Shown here one piece after another: positions 36,372-44,386 of a stretch of 64,000 nucleotides of DNA. The DNA lies in NCBI GenBank assembly GCA_902464485.1, contig CABQJJ010000001.1, positions 1-64,000 on the forward strand, read 5' to 3'. A model generated the notes under the pieces. It did no database searches. It was not told the origin of the DNA and saw nothing but the letters and a program-made list of their open reading frames with translations. Position 1 is the first letter of the stretch, and the number at the start of each line of letters is the position of its first letter. This stretch comes from an uncultured Collinsella sp. (lineage in GTDB: Bacteria; Actinomycetota; Coriobacteriia; Coriobacteriales; Coriobacteriaceae). The position numbers were made by a program, and so were the translations under genes.

Positions 36372-36406
36372 GGTGCTTCCTTTCGCTGGGAACCTTGACA
36401 AGCCCT

Positions 36407-36468
36407 AAGATAATCTTTGGCCGTTCGGTTATGTTGCGCAACATTGCGCGCGATGGCGTGGGTATCCT
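36407..36468. promoter_or_regulatory. Divergent promoter pair sharing one TGTTGCGCAACA box
   Basis: The perfect palindrome at 36432-36443 serves both directions: TATCTT (36407-36412, minus strand) and TATCCT (36463-36468, plus strand). Each hexamer starts 25.5 bp from the centre. The start codons are 72 and 73 nt away. Confidence 0.78.
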
Positions 36469-36504
36469 TGACGCAAACAAATTAAAGGCGGAGAAAGGAT
36501 CCCC

Positions 36505-37326
36505 ATGAGTTTCTTTGACGATCTTCAGAACTCTATCAATCGTGGTGTTGCCGGCGCCAACCGCACGGGCAACACGATTAAGCTCAAAGCGCAGCTGAGT
36601 GAAGCCATGAAACGTCGTCAGACCCTTGCTGCCCAGCTTGGCGCAAGCCTGTACGATGCGACTAAGGACGACCCCGAGCTTCGTGCCGGTCGTGAGGCCA
36701 TTTACGACGGCATCGCTGCTATCGATGCCGAGCGTGCCGGCTATCAGGCCGAGATTGATCGCATCGAGGCCGAGGCACAGGCTGCCCAGGCCGCTACCGT
36801 GCGCTACACCTGCCCGTTCTGCGGTTCTTCCGTTGCTGCTTCCGATCTGTTCTGTTCGGGCTGCGGAAAGCCCATGGCAGAGATCGAAGCGGCAATCACC
36901 AAGCAGCGAACCAGCGGTATTGCAACGGCGGCCGCTCCGGACGCGTCAAGCTCTGCGACGTGTCCTCAGTGCGGTGCCCCCATCAACGAGGGCGATATGT
37001 TCTGCATGAGCTGCGGGGCTAAGTTGGAGTCGGCGCCGGCTGCTGTGCCCGAGCCCGAGTCGGCTGCTGCACCCGCGCCGGAGCCTGAGCCGGTCGCCGC
37101 GCATGCACCTGCTCCTGTCTTTGAATCTGAGCCGGTAAGCGCCCCTGAGCCTGAGCCTGCCGCCGCGCCTGCGCCCGCGTTCGCGCCCGCTGCAGCACCC
37201 GTACAGGTAGTCGCATCTGAACCCGAGCCAGCCGTCTCTCTCCCAAACAACACGTGTCCCACCTGCGGTGCACCCAACGATCCCGAGGACAAGTTCTGCA
37301 TGCATTGCGGCACCAAACTTCGTTAA
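36505..37326 (+). CDS. Cytoplasmic protein with coiled coil and three zinc ribbons
   Basis: This 273-residue protein has a helical N-terminal part (1-95, coiled coil with LRAGREAIYDGIAAIDAERAG). Three double-knuckle zinc ribbons follow: CPFCG/CSGCG, CPQCG/CMSCG and CPTCG/CMHCG. The last two are separated by a long Pro-Glu-Ala-rich linker. No TM helix is seen. It looks like a soluble multi-ribbon docking protein for the related ribbon-TM proteins. GGAGAAAGG precedes the ATG. Confidence 0.78.
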   Translation: MSFFDDLQNSINRGVAGANRTGNTIKLKAQLSEAMKRRQTLAAQLGASLYDATKDDPELRAGREAIYDGIAAIDAERAGYQAEIDRIEAEAQAAQAATVRYTCPFCGSSVAASDLFCSGCGKPMAEIEAAITKQRTSGIATAAAPDASSSATCPQCGAPINEGDMFCMSCGAKLESAPAAVPEPESAAAPAPEPEPVAAHAPAPVFESEPVSAPEPEPAAAPAPAFAPAAAPVQVVASEPEPAVSLPNNTCPTCGAPNDPEDKFCMHCGTKLR

Positions 37327-37362
37327 CATCGCTTTTGTTTCGGCAAGGTTGAACTACGCCAA

Positions 37363-37410
37363 AGGGCCGGATCTTTCTGGACAAGCGTCTAGAGGGGTCC
37401 GGCTCTTTTG
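37363..37410 (+). terminator. Probable terminator
   Basis: An imperfect stem, GGGCCGGATC with GGTCCGGCTC, is followed by TTTT, 36 nt downstream of the multi-ribbon gene. Confidence 0.5.
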
Positions 37411-37448
37411 CGTCGTGCGTTTCGGTGCCTTATCCAGCTACCATTTAA

Positions 37449-37485
37449 TGTTGCGCAACAGAATTTGACCAACACCGCTTAGGGT
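37449..37485 (+). promoter_or_regulatory. TGTTGCGCAACA-box promoter
   Basis: The perfect palindrome at 37449-37460 has TAGGGT at 37480-37485, 72 nt before the ATG at 37521. Confidence 0.75.
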
Positions 37486-37520
37486 TGAGATGTCCGGTGG
37501 ATAAGAGAAAGGAATCTGCC

Positions 37521-39444
37521 ATGCGAAACATCAAGAAATGTTTCAGGGGGGGGGTTGTTGGTCGGAGCGCTTGCGCTTTCGATTAGTTCCCTTGTTGTGG
37601 GCAACGTAGCTGCTCTCGTCGCGCCTACCCCGGCGTACGCCGCATCTAAGAAGTCGTCCAAAAAGTCGAAGAAGGATCTACTCGATGGCGTCAAGGTCAA
37701 GAAGAAGGTCGACAAGTACAGCTGGGCTGAGCTCGCGAAGATCTCCGACGCCATGACCAAGTCCGGCAGCCGCAAGGCCGCTCTCAAGATCGCCAAGAAG
37801 TACAAGCTCTGCGACAAGAAGGGCAAGCTCGACGGCACTCAGACAAAGAGTGTGGCGCTTTCTACGGGTAAGACCTCGGTCCGTATCGTCGGCTTCTACC
37901 ATGACGACCTGTCCGACGGCTCCGGCAAGGCCGGCATCACGTGGCAGTTTGTCGATGGCATGTGCAACGCGCCCTATATGGATGAAAATGGTGCTCGCGG
38001 TGTCGATAATTTCAAACTCATGGATACGACGATGCAGGGCCTTGCCACCGATTCTTGGCTGCCGTCTGATATCACCAGCCGTTTGGCAACGGTTTCAGTC
38101 AAAACGGCATCCGTCGATTCGGCCAAAAACGGTGAGGCGGTTGCTTCCGACGCCAAGCTGTGGGCGCCTTCGGCTGTTGAGGTTCTCGGTGACGCCAAGG
38201 ACATGGCAGGCATTAATCGCGATACTGAGTGGATGGCAAACGCGCTGAATGCCGAGGGCGCGCAGTACGATCTATTCAAGGACCAGGGTCTAAACTGGGA
38301 TGATCAATGGGGCGCGTTCTCGGATTACCCAACATCGTATTTTTATACCTGTGATTACATCGGGGATGCTGTTGATAAAGGTGCTAATGGCATGGAAATG
38401 CCTTATGTAAAAGAAGGCGCTACGCCCACCCTGGTCTCGGATAGCAATTCGGATGACGATCAATGTGTGACCGTCTATAGGTCGCTGTACTTGAATCCGA
38501 AAACCCCGGACGAAAATTTTAATAACTATGCTATGGCAATGGGTCAATCGAAAATTGCTGGCCCCGGTCGCTACCAAGCTTTGGGTACGGTTGGCGACAA
38601 GGTGACCCAGCCCCTGTTCTGCCTTACTACCGCCGCCGATGAGGATTCCGCGGCTGCGGAGTCCAACGGCATCGCCATTCAAGACAGCGTCGACAATTAC
38701 AGCTGGAGCGACCTCAAGGTTATTGCCGACGAGATCGCCGATGCGGCGAATAATGGTGGCGATCCGTATGCCGTTGCTGCCAAATACCATCTGGGAGATG
38801 AAGACGGCGCCCCCACGGCTTCCAGCTATAAGACGGTAGAGCTCAAGAACGGCGTGACGGCTAAGGCATATATCGTCGATTACGGCTGCGACGATCGCGC
38901 CGATGGCAAGGGCAAAGCGGGTATCACGTTCCTGTTTGACGACGTTGCCCCGTTCGAGGCCTCAATGAACAAGGATGGCGCCAATTCTGGCGGCTGGAAG
39001 GATAGCGACCTTCGCAAGACGCTCAACAAGCAGTTCATTAAAAAACTGCCCAAAGACCTTAAGAACAGTATCGTTAAGGTAAAGAAGCTCACCAACAATT
39101 CCGGCGTAACGACCGACGTCTCTTCGGTGACAGAGACCAAGGATGCTCTGTGGCTGCCGTCTGCTATGGAGATATTTGGAACAACCGACATTGAGGACGA
39201 GACGAACGGACTTATTAAGCGGCAGCCCGACCAGGTGCCTGTTTACGAGGCGGAGGGCAAATCTTACACGTTATATCAATTGACCAAGCTCCTCTATCGT
39301 TATGATAATGATTACCCCACTGCGTGGACGCGTTCGTGTGATGCTTCTCAATCTGGAGCTTTCATTGCCTATAACGGTTTTGATCTCTATTCGGGCGTTG
39401 ATGCCGACGAGGCATATGCGGTCTTCCCCGGCTTCTGCCTGTAG
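37521..39444 (+). CDS. Secreted protein with two DUF6273 domains, out of frame by a G9 tract
   Basis: The main frame (from TTG 37555) gives about 629 residues: end of a signal peptide (AYAASKK), a Lys-rich spacer and two DUF6273 domains (GSGKAGITW, GKGKAGITFLF, GGWKDSDLRKTL, W-x-R-S/FPGFCL). The proper start is the ATG at 37521, preceded by AGAAAGGAATCTGCC; its first codons encode MRNIKKCFRG, identical to the paralogue at 41102. A run of nine Gs at about 37546-37554 puts this start out of frame; eight would restore it. The gene is therefore off as read, either phase-variable, a pseudogene or a homopolymer error. It has its own TGTTGCGCAACA promoter. Confidence 0.8.
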
Positions 39445-39473
39445 TCGTTAATACTGCCTGGCGGTGATTGCTG

Positions 39474-39502
39474 GCTCCCGGAGGAAACGCTTTCCGGGGG
39501 CC
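39474..39502 (+). terminator. Weak terminator hairpin
   Basis: The stem GGCTCCCGGA with TCCGGGGGCC lies 30 nt after the stop codon. There is no good T-run. Confidence 0.4.
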
Positions 39503-39593
39503 TTGGTCACACTCGTATCAATGACGTATGACGAATCATTTGATTTATTCGGGACGATGCAACTGTCCTAACACACGGAGGGAAGGAGGGGCC

Positions 39594-40913
39594 ATGAAAT
39601 GCCCCAAGTGCGGCGCCGAGATCGCCGAAGAAGCTGCATTCTGCGGTAAATGCGGTGCCGAGATTGAACACGAAGATGCTGGCGTGACGGATGCCGTTGC
39701 GCCGGATACCACCGTTGAGGACTCGGCGGACGTCGAGGTTGAGGATGCTTCGGAGGGGGTACCTGCGGAGGACTCAATGGATGAAAAGGGTGAGGGAGAG
39801 CCGGAGAAGCAGCTCAGCAAGAATGCCAAGATTGCGATTGCTGCAGTCGCTATTGTTCTCATGGTTGCCCTTGGCGTTTTCCTGTTCAATCAGCAGCAGC
39901 AAAAGGATTTTGAAAAATCTGTCGAGACCCAAGTGCTCGAAGAAGCTAAGGCGGAGTACGAAGGCCAGACGGAACTCTTCGCCAAAAACGATTACGTTGA
40001 GCCTTCGGAGTACCAGGTCGATTCGCTTGTTGTGTCCGAGTACAACGAGACCAATGGCAAGGTAACGGGCGCTGCGACCGCCGATGTGTCCAACGAGAGC
40101 TTCTCTACAACGGTCGAGCTCAATTATGCTGCCGATGTAGATGGCAGCAGGAATGTGTCGAACGTCACGATTGAACCCACTTCTACCGAGACGACCCCGC
40201 TCACGGGCATCACGACAGATGAAGAGCATGGGATCGAAGATGCGGATTCGGATCTGTACAACGACAACACGTGCGTCGTCGATTATGTTGACGATAGTAC
40301 GGCGAATTGGGTTATGACGTCCGGAGCCAAGCATGAGTTGACGTACAAGTTCAACGGCAAGAAGTGGAAGTTTAAAAAGGACGAGCTGAGCGGCGATATC
40401 GAATGGGGCGATTTCTCGGGGACGTATTATCCTGTCGACGGCTCCGATAGCTGGCTCCGTATGTATTCCAATACCCCGGGAACCGTGGTCTGCGAATGGC
40501 ATGGTGATTATCACATTACCGGATCGGCCGGAGATGTTATCCAAGACCTTAGCGGCACCGTTAGCGCAACGGTCGGCGACGTTGAGATTCAAGACTATGG
40601 CAATGGGTTCTATGGCTTCGATTTTAGCGATGAGCATGGGTATGCCGCGAACGGTCTTCGCGGAATGGTCCATTTCAAGCTGGTCTTCAACCCCGAGCAA
40701 GAGGGTAGCCTAAAGCTGTTCAAGAGCGAATACCAGCAGCAGGCAACGGAAAAATACCAGCAGTTTATTGCGATTGCCAATTTCCGTCATGGCAGCAGCG
40801 TCAATAACCTGCGTGAGCGCTCAGCCGGCGTCATTGGTATTCCTGATGACTTTGGTGGCGGTCAGAGTTCGTTTAACGATACGAACTTTACCTATAACAG
40901 GAAAGACGAATAA
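39594..40913 (+). CDS. Zinc-ribbon, single-TM protein
   Basis: This 439-residue protein starts MKCPKCG with a four-cysteine ribbon (C3, C6, C17, C20). A strongly acidic linker, a TM helix (about 78-100, IAIAAVAIVLMVALGVFLF) and an extracytoplasmic Thr/Asp/Val-rich C-terminal region follow. The C-terminal region is partly similar in style to the proteins at 11637 and 44387. The ATG at 39594 follows GGAGGGAAGGAGG; the frame from 39528 is not preferred. No TGTTGCGCAACA box is seen in front of it, so it may depend on readthrough or another promoter. Confidence 0.78.
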   Translation: MKCPKCGAEIAEEAAFCGKCGAEIEHEDAGVTDAVAPDTTVEDSADVEVEDASEGVPAEDSMDEKGEGEPEKQLSKNAKIAIAAVAIVLMVALGVFLFNQQQQKDFEKSVETQVLEEAKAEYEGQTELFAKNDYVEPSEYQVDSLVVSEYNETNGKVTGAATADVSNESFSTTVELNYAADVDGSRNVSNVTIEPTSTETTPLTGITTDEEHGIEDADSDLYNDNTCVVDYVDDSTANWVMTSGAKHELTYKFNGKKWKFKKDELSGDIEWGDFSGTYYPVDGSDSWLRMYSNTPGTVVCEWHGDYHITGSAGDVIQDLSGTVSATVGDVEIQDYGNGFYGFDFSDEHGYAANGLRGMVHFKLVFNPEQEGSLKLFKSEYQQQATEKYQQFIAIANFRHGSSVNNLRERSAGVIGIPDDFGGGQSSFNDTNFTYNRKDE

Positions 40914-40938
40914 CCGTTTGCGTCACGTAACGACCGAT

Positions 40939-40969
40939 GGGGCCCGAGGGTTATCCTCGGGCCCTTTTT
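40939..40969 (+). terminator. Rho-independent terminator
   Basis: The stem GGGCCCGAGG/CCTCGGGCCC is followed by TTTTT. Confidence 0.85.
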
Positions 40970-41028
40970 GCTGGGGTAGCATTTTGGGGCGACTTGCTGC
41001 GAGCCTTCCAATTGCCCGATCCTTTAAA

Positions 41029-41065
41029 TGTTGCGCAACAGAAAATGCTTGGTCCCGCTTAAGGT
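41029..41065 (+). promoter_or_regulatory. TGTTGCGCAACA-box promoter
   Basis: The perfect palindrome at 41029-41040 has TAAGGT at 41060-41065, 73 nt before the ATG at 41102. Confidence 0.75.
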
Positions 41066-41101
41066 AAGAGGCGTCCGGTGGATGAGAGAAAGGAATCTGC
41101 C

Positions 41102-42907
41102 ATGCGAAACATCAAGAAATGTTTCAGGGGGGTACTGGTAGCAGCGATTGTGCTCACGGTCAGCTCCCTCGTAGCGGGTAACGCCGTGGAGCTCGTGGCT
41201 CCAACCCCGGCGTACGCCGCCTCCAAGAAGTCGTCCAAGAAGTCCAAGGGCGGATCGGTGAAGGGCGTCAAGGTCAAGAAGAAGGTCGATAAATATTCCT
41301 GGGCAGAGCTCGCGAAGATCTCCGACGCCATGACCAAGTCTGGTAGCCGCAAGGCTGCCCTCAAGATCGCCAAGGAGTACAAGCTCTGCGACAAGGACGG
41401 CACGCTCGACGGCAGCCAGACTAAGCGCATGGCGCTCCGCGACTGCGAGAGCACGGTCACGATTGTTGGTCTGTATCACGATGACTTGGCTGATGGCTCG
41501 GGCAAAGCGGGGCTTACCTGGCAATTTACCGATGGATTATACGCGGGCAGTCCGATGTACGCCTCTGGTGCTGACGGTTTCGACTATTTTCCCAGTTCGA
41601 TCAAGGATCGTTTGGCTACCATTTCTAAGAAGACGGTCTATCTCGATGGCGCCAAGACCAGCGAGGCGACCTCGGAAGACGTTAAGATGTGGGCACCTTC
41701 GGCGACCGAGTGCCTGGGCGATGCTGAGGACATGCCTGACGTCAACCGCGACTCCGAGTGGATGGCCAAGTCCCTCAATGCCGAGGGTACACAGTATGCT
41801 TATTACGAGTATCTAGGCTTAAGTTGGGCAAACTCAACAGGATACGCTAGCGATACCGACGTTGAATGTCCCTATGGCTTTGCTACTGTTGACGACGGCC
41901 AAGGGGGTCTGAATCTTAAAGGTAGTTATGGCCCGTACAATTCGAGGGGGTCGGGCTTCAGAAGCATTTACTATGATCCTTCTGTGCCTGATGCCGATTT
42001 GTGGTACTTGGCCGAAATGGGCACCCATGCATATTCGGACTCCGACGTACGTGCATGCGACAACTACAATACTGGCGTAAATGATCAGGGCCGTATTGCG
42101 AATGTCGCAGTCATGCCCATGTTTTGTCTGACTGCTTCCTCAGCTGACGATGCGGCAGCAGAGTCAAATGGCGTTGCCATCCAGGACAGCGTGGACAATT
42201 ATAGCTGGAAAGACCTTAAGACCATTTCAGACGAGATCGCGGCGGCGCAGGATGATGATTCTGCGACAGGTATCGCCAAGAAATATCATTTGGTGTCCGA
42301 AGACGGCAGGTTGGGTGATGCGTGCTACAAGACCGTCAAGCTTTCTACCGGTGCCGAGGTGAAGGCGTATATCGTTGGCTTCAACCATGACGATCGTGCC
42401 GACGGCAAGGGCAAGGCTGGTATTACGTTCCTGGTATGTGGCACGCCGGTTCTCAGCGATTCCATCAACGAAGACGGATCCAACACCGGCGGCTGGAAAG
42501 ACAGCGATATTCGCAAGAGTTTGAATAAGAAAGTGCTTGCCAGCATGCCCAAGGACCTCAAGAAGAGGGTCGTTAAGGTGACCAAGCTCACCAACAACGC
42601 TGGCGTTACGACAGATGCCTCTTCGGTGACGGCGACGGACGATTCGCTCTGGCTGCCCTCCTTGGAAGAACTCTTTGGAAATGATGGTCTTGAGGGGTTA
42701 CTCGGCTCGAATCAGTCTGACGCGCTTGGTGTTTACAAGGCGGAAGGCAGTCAATATAAAATTTGGTACAAAACTGCCGGTCCCGCCTGGACTCGCACCT
42801 GCGATGCTTCAAAGTCTGGCCAGTTCCTGACCTACAACGGCATAGACTATAGTGGTTCGGCCAAGTCCAGCAACAACAATGACATTTATCTGGGCTTCTG
42901 CCTGTAA
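41102..42907 (+). CDS. Secreted protein with two DUF6273 domains
   Basis: This 601-residue protein starts MRNIKKCFRG and has a signal peptide ending near AYAASKK. A Lys-rich spacer with SKKSSKKSK and two DUF6273 modules follow (GSGKAGLTW with LWLPS-type strands; GKGKAGITFLV with GGWKDSDIRKSL). It ends YLGFCL. It is a close paralogue of the out-of-frame gene at 37521, including its 5' leader, so one arose by duplication. Its G-run is only six long and the frame is intact. The same domain forms the presumed external part of the kinase at 8240. The ligand is unknown. Confidence 0.82.
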   Translation: MRNIKKCFRGVLVAAIVLTVSSLVAGNAVELVAPTPAYAASKKSSKKSKGGSVKGVKVKKKVDKYSWAELAKISDAMTKSGSRKAALKIAKEYKLCDKDGTLDGSQTKRMALRDCESTVTIVGLYHDDLADGSGKAGLTWQFTDGLYAGSPMYASGADGFDYFPSSIKDRLATISKKTVYLDGAKTSEATSEDVKMWAPSATECLGDAEDMPDVNRDSEWMAKSLNAEGTQYAYYEYLGLSWANSTGYASDTDVECPYGFATVDDGQGGLNLKGSYGPYNSRGSGFRSIYYDPSVPDADLWYLAEMGTHAYSDSDVRACDNYNTGVNDQGRIANVAVMPMFCLTASSADDAAAESNGVAIQDSVDNYSWKDLKTISDEIAAAQDDDSATGIAKKYHLVSEDGRLGDACYKTVKLSTGAEVKAYIVGFNHDDRADGKGKAGITFLVCGTPVLSDSINEDGSNTGGWKDSDIRKSLNKKVLASMPKDLKKRVVKVTKLTNNAGVTTDASSVTATDDSLWLPSLEELFGNDGLEGLLGSNQSDALGVYKAEGSQYKIWYKTAGPAWTRTCDASKSGQFLTYNGIDYSGSAKSSNNNDIYLGFCL

Positions 42908-42936
42908 GAACTAAGTCTTTTCGATTCGACGATTGT

Positions 42937-42964
42937 GGCCCCGGGATTTTCCTGGGGCCCTTTT
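42937..42964 (+). terminator. Rho-independent terminator
   Basis: The stem GGCCCCGGGA with TCCTGGGGCC is followed by TTTT. Confidence 0.7.
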
Positions 42965-42997
42965 GGTATTGGAGGGGGACATCGGCTCGCCCTGCAA

Positions 42998-43034
42998 TGT
43001 TGCGCAACAGAATGCGTGAATCGTGCCCGAAGAT
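42998..43034 (+). promoter_or_regulatory. TGTTGCGCAACA-box promoter of the WG-repeat operon
   Basis: The perfect palindrome at 42998-43009 lies 73 nt before the ATG at 43071. The hexamer at the standard place is GAAGAT, the weakest of the set. Confidence 0.65.
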
Positions 43035-43070
43035 GAATGCAGTACATGATGATGTCCGAGAGGAGACGGC

Positions 43071-44384
43071 ATGTCTTTTGATATGACAAGGCGCGAGGCG
43101 CTGGGAGTGTTGGGGGCTGCTGCTGGCACGCTGCTGGCAGGTCCGTTGCCGGCGATGGCAAGTGATAACAAGGACGTTGACTCGTCTTCCGATGCTGCCA
43201 AGGGCTCTGAATCCGGTGCCCTGTACGCGGCGCTGCCTGGCGCGAATTCCAATTGGGGGTTCGTCGATGTTAACGGTTCGTGGGTAATCGAGCCCTCGCT
43301 TGGCGGCATCGCCAGCGCACCAGGCGACAGCTGCTATACCGTGCCGCACGTTAACGATTCTTCATTCGCGCGAGACAACCAGATCAACGACAATCTGGAA
43401 TTGCATGGCGGCGTTTTTGATGGTGACTTGTTCCCCGCTACCACAGCAGACGATACCGAGACCTGGGGTTATATTGACCGTACGGGCAAGTGGGCGATCG
43501 AGCCGCAGTATCTCTATGCTGCATGTTTTATCAACGGCTTTGCCATTGTGCAGGATAAGGATAAAGATTTTCACTTTATTACACCTGAGGGCAAAGATGC
43601 CTTTGGCAAGCTCGACTGCAAGACGGTCACACCGTTTTTTGAGGGCTATGCGTGCCTGTACAGCGGCGATGGTTGGGGCGTAATCGATACCAAGGGCGAG
43701 TGGGCGCTTGCTTCGGCTAAAGACACGACCAGCCCGTATAAGTACAGCGCACCGCTCGTTTTTAACGAAGGCAAGTGCTTTGACGATTTTAAGTACATCG
43801 ACACTTCGGGCAATACGATTTTTGAGTTCAGCGAAGAGGACCGCGGCTACGCGAACCGTCTCTATGATGGCTACAAAGACACGAGGCCGATTTATAAATC
43901 GTTCCATCAGGACCGCGTTTTTTACGGGCACCGCATGTACGATGCGCAGGGCAAGGTGCTGACGGACTTTACGTTTAACGACTTTAAGCAAGTCATTATT
44001 GCCACGTACCAGGACGAGCGCATCTTTCATGAGGACCTTTGCGCTGCCAAAGATCCGATAACGCACGTGTGGGGCTATATCGATAAAGACGGTACTTGGG
44101 TTATCAAGCCACAATTCGAAGTGGCGTATAGCTTTAGCCAGGGGCTTGCCATGGTTCTTGACCCGGCAAGTGGCAACTACGGGTTTATTGACAAAAACGG
44201 CGACTGGAAGATTCCTCCGCGCTTTAGGCTGCCCGATGGCTATGCGGGCGACTTGAGCTACACGTTTGATGCAAATGGTCGCGTGTTTGTCGTGGCCGAT
44301 CTTCCCGATGGATCTAACTCGTCTCGCATGCGCTACGGCTGGATCGATACCGACGGCAACTGGGTTTGTTCTTGGGAGTACTAG
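43071..44384 (+). CDS. Exported WG-repeat protein with a Tat-type signal
   Basis: This 437-residue protein has a twin-arginine signal (TRREALGVLGAAAG) followed by a hydrophobic stretch and AMASD. The mature part consists of WG repeats, beta-strand units such as WGYIDRTGKWAIEPQ, WGVIDTKGEWAL, WGYIDKDGTWVIKPQ and YGFIDKNGDWKIPP. WG repeats usually act in binding at the cell surface; no catalytic residues are seen. The gene shares an operon with the zinc-ribbon gene starting 2 nt after its stop. Confidence 0.85.
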   Translation: MSFDMTRREALGVLGAAAGTLLAGPLPAMASDNKDVDSSSDAAKGSESGALYAALPGANSNWGFVDVNGSWVIEPSLGGIASAPGDSCYTVPHVNDSSFARDNQINDNLELHGGVFDGDLFPATTADDTETWGYIDRTGKWAIEPQYLYAACFINGFAIVQDKDKDFHFITPEGKDAFGKLDCKTVTPFFEGYACLYSGDGWGVIDTKGEWALASAKDTTSPYKYSAPLVFNEGKCFDDFKYIDTSGNTIFEFSEEDRGYANRLYDGYKDTRPIYKSFHQDRVFYGHRMYDAQGKVLTDFTFNDFKQVIIATYQDERIFHEDLCAAKDPITHVWGYIDKDGTWVIKPQFEVAYSFSQGLAMVLDPASGNYGFIDKNGDWKIPPRFRLPDGYAGDLSYTFDANGRVFVVADLPDGSNSSRMRYGWIDTDGNWVCSWEY

Positions 44385-44386
44385 TC

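Noticed and set aside
37555..37557. TTG as the true start of the DUF6273 gene
   Set aside because: It has only Gs in front, while the ATG at 37521 has a ribosome site and a peptide identical to the paralogue; the frameshift explanation fits better.
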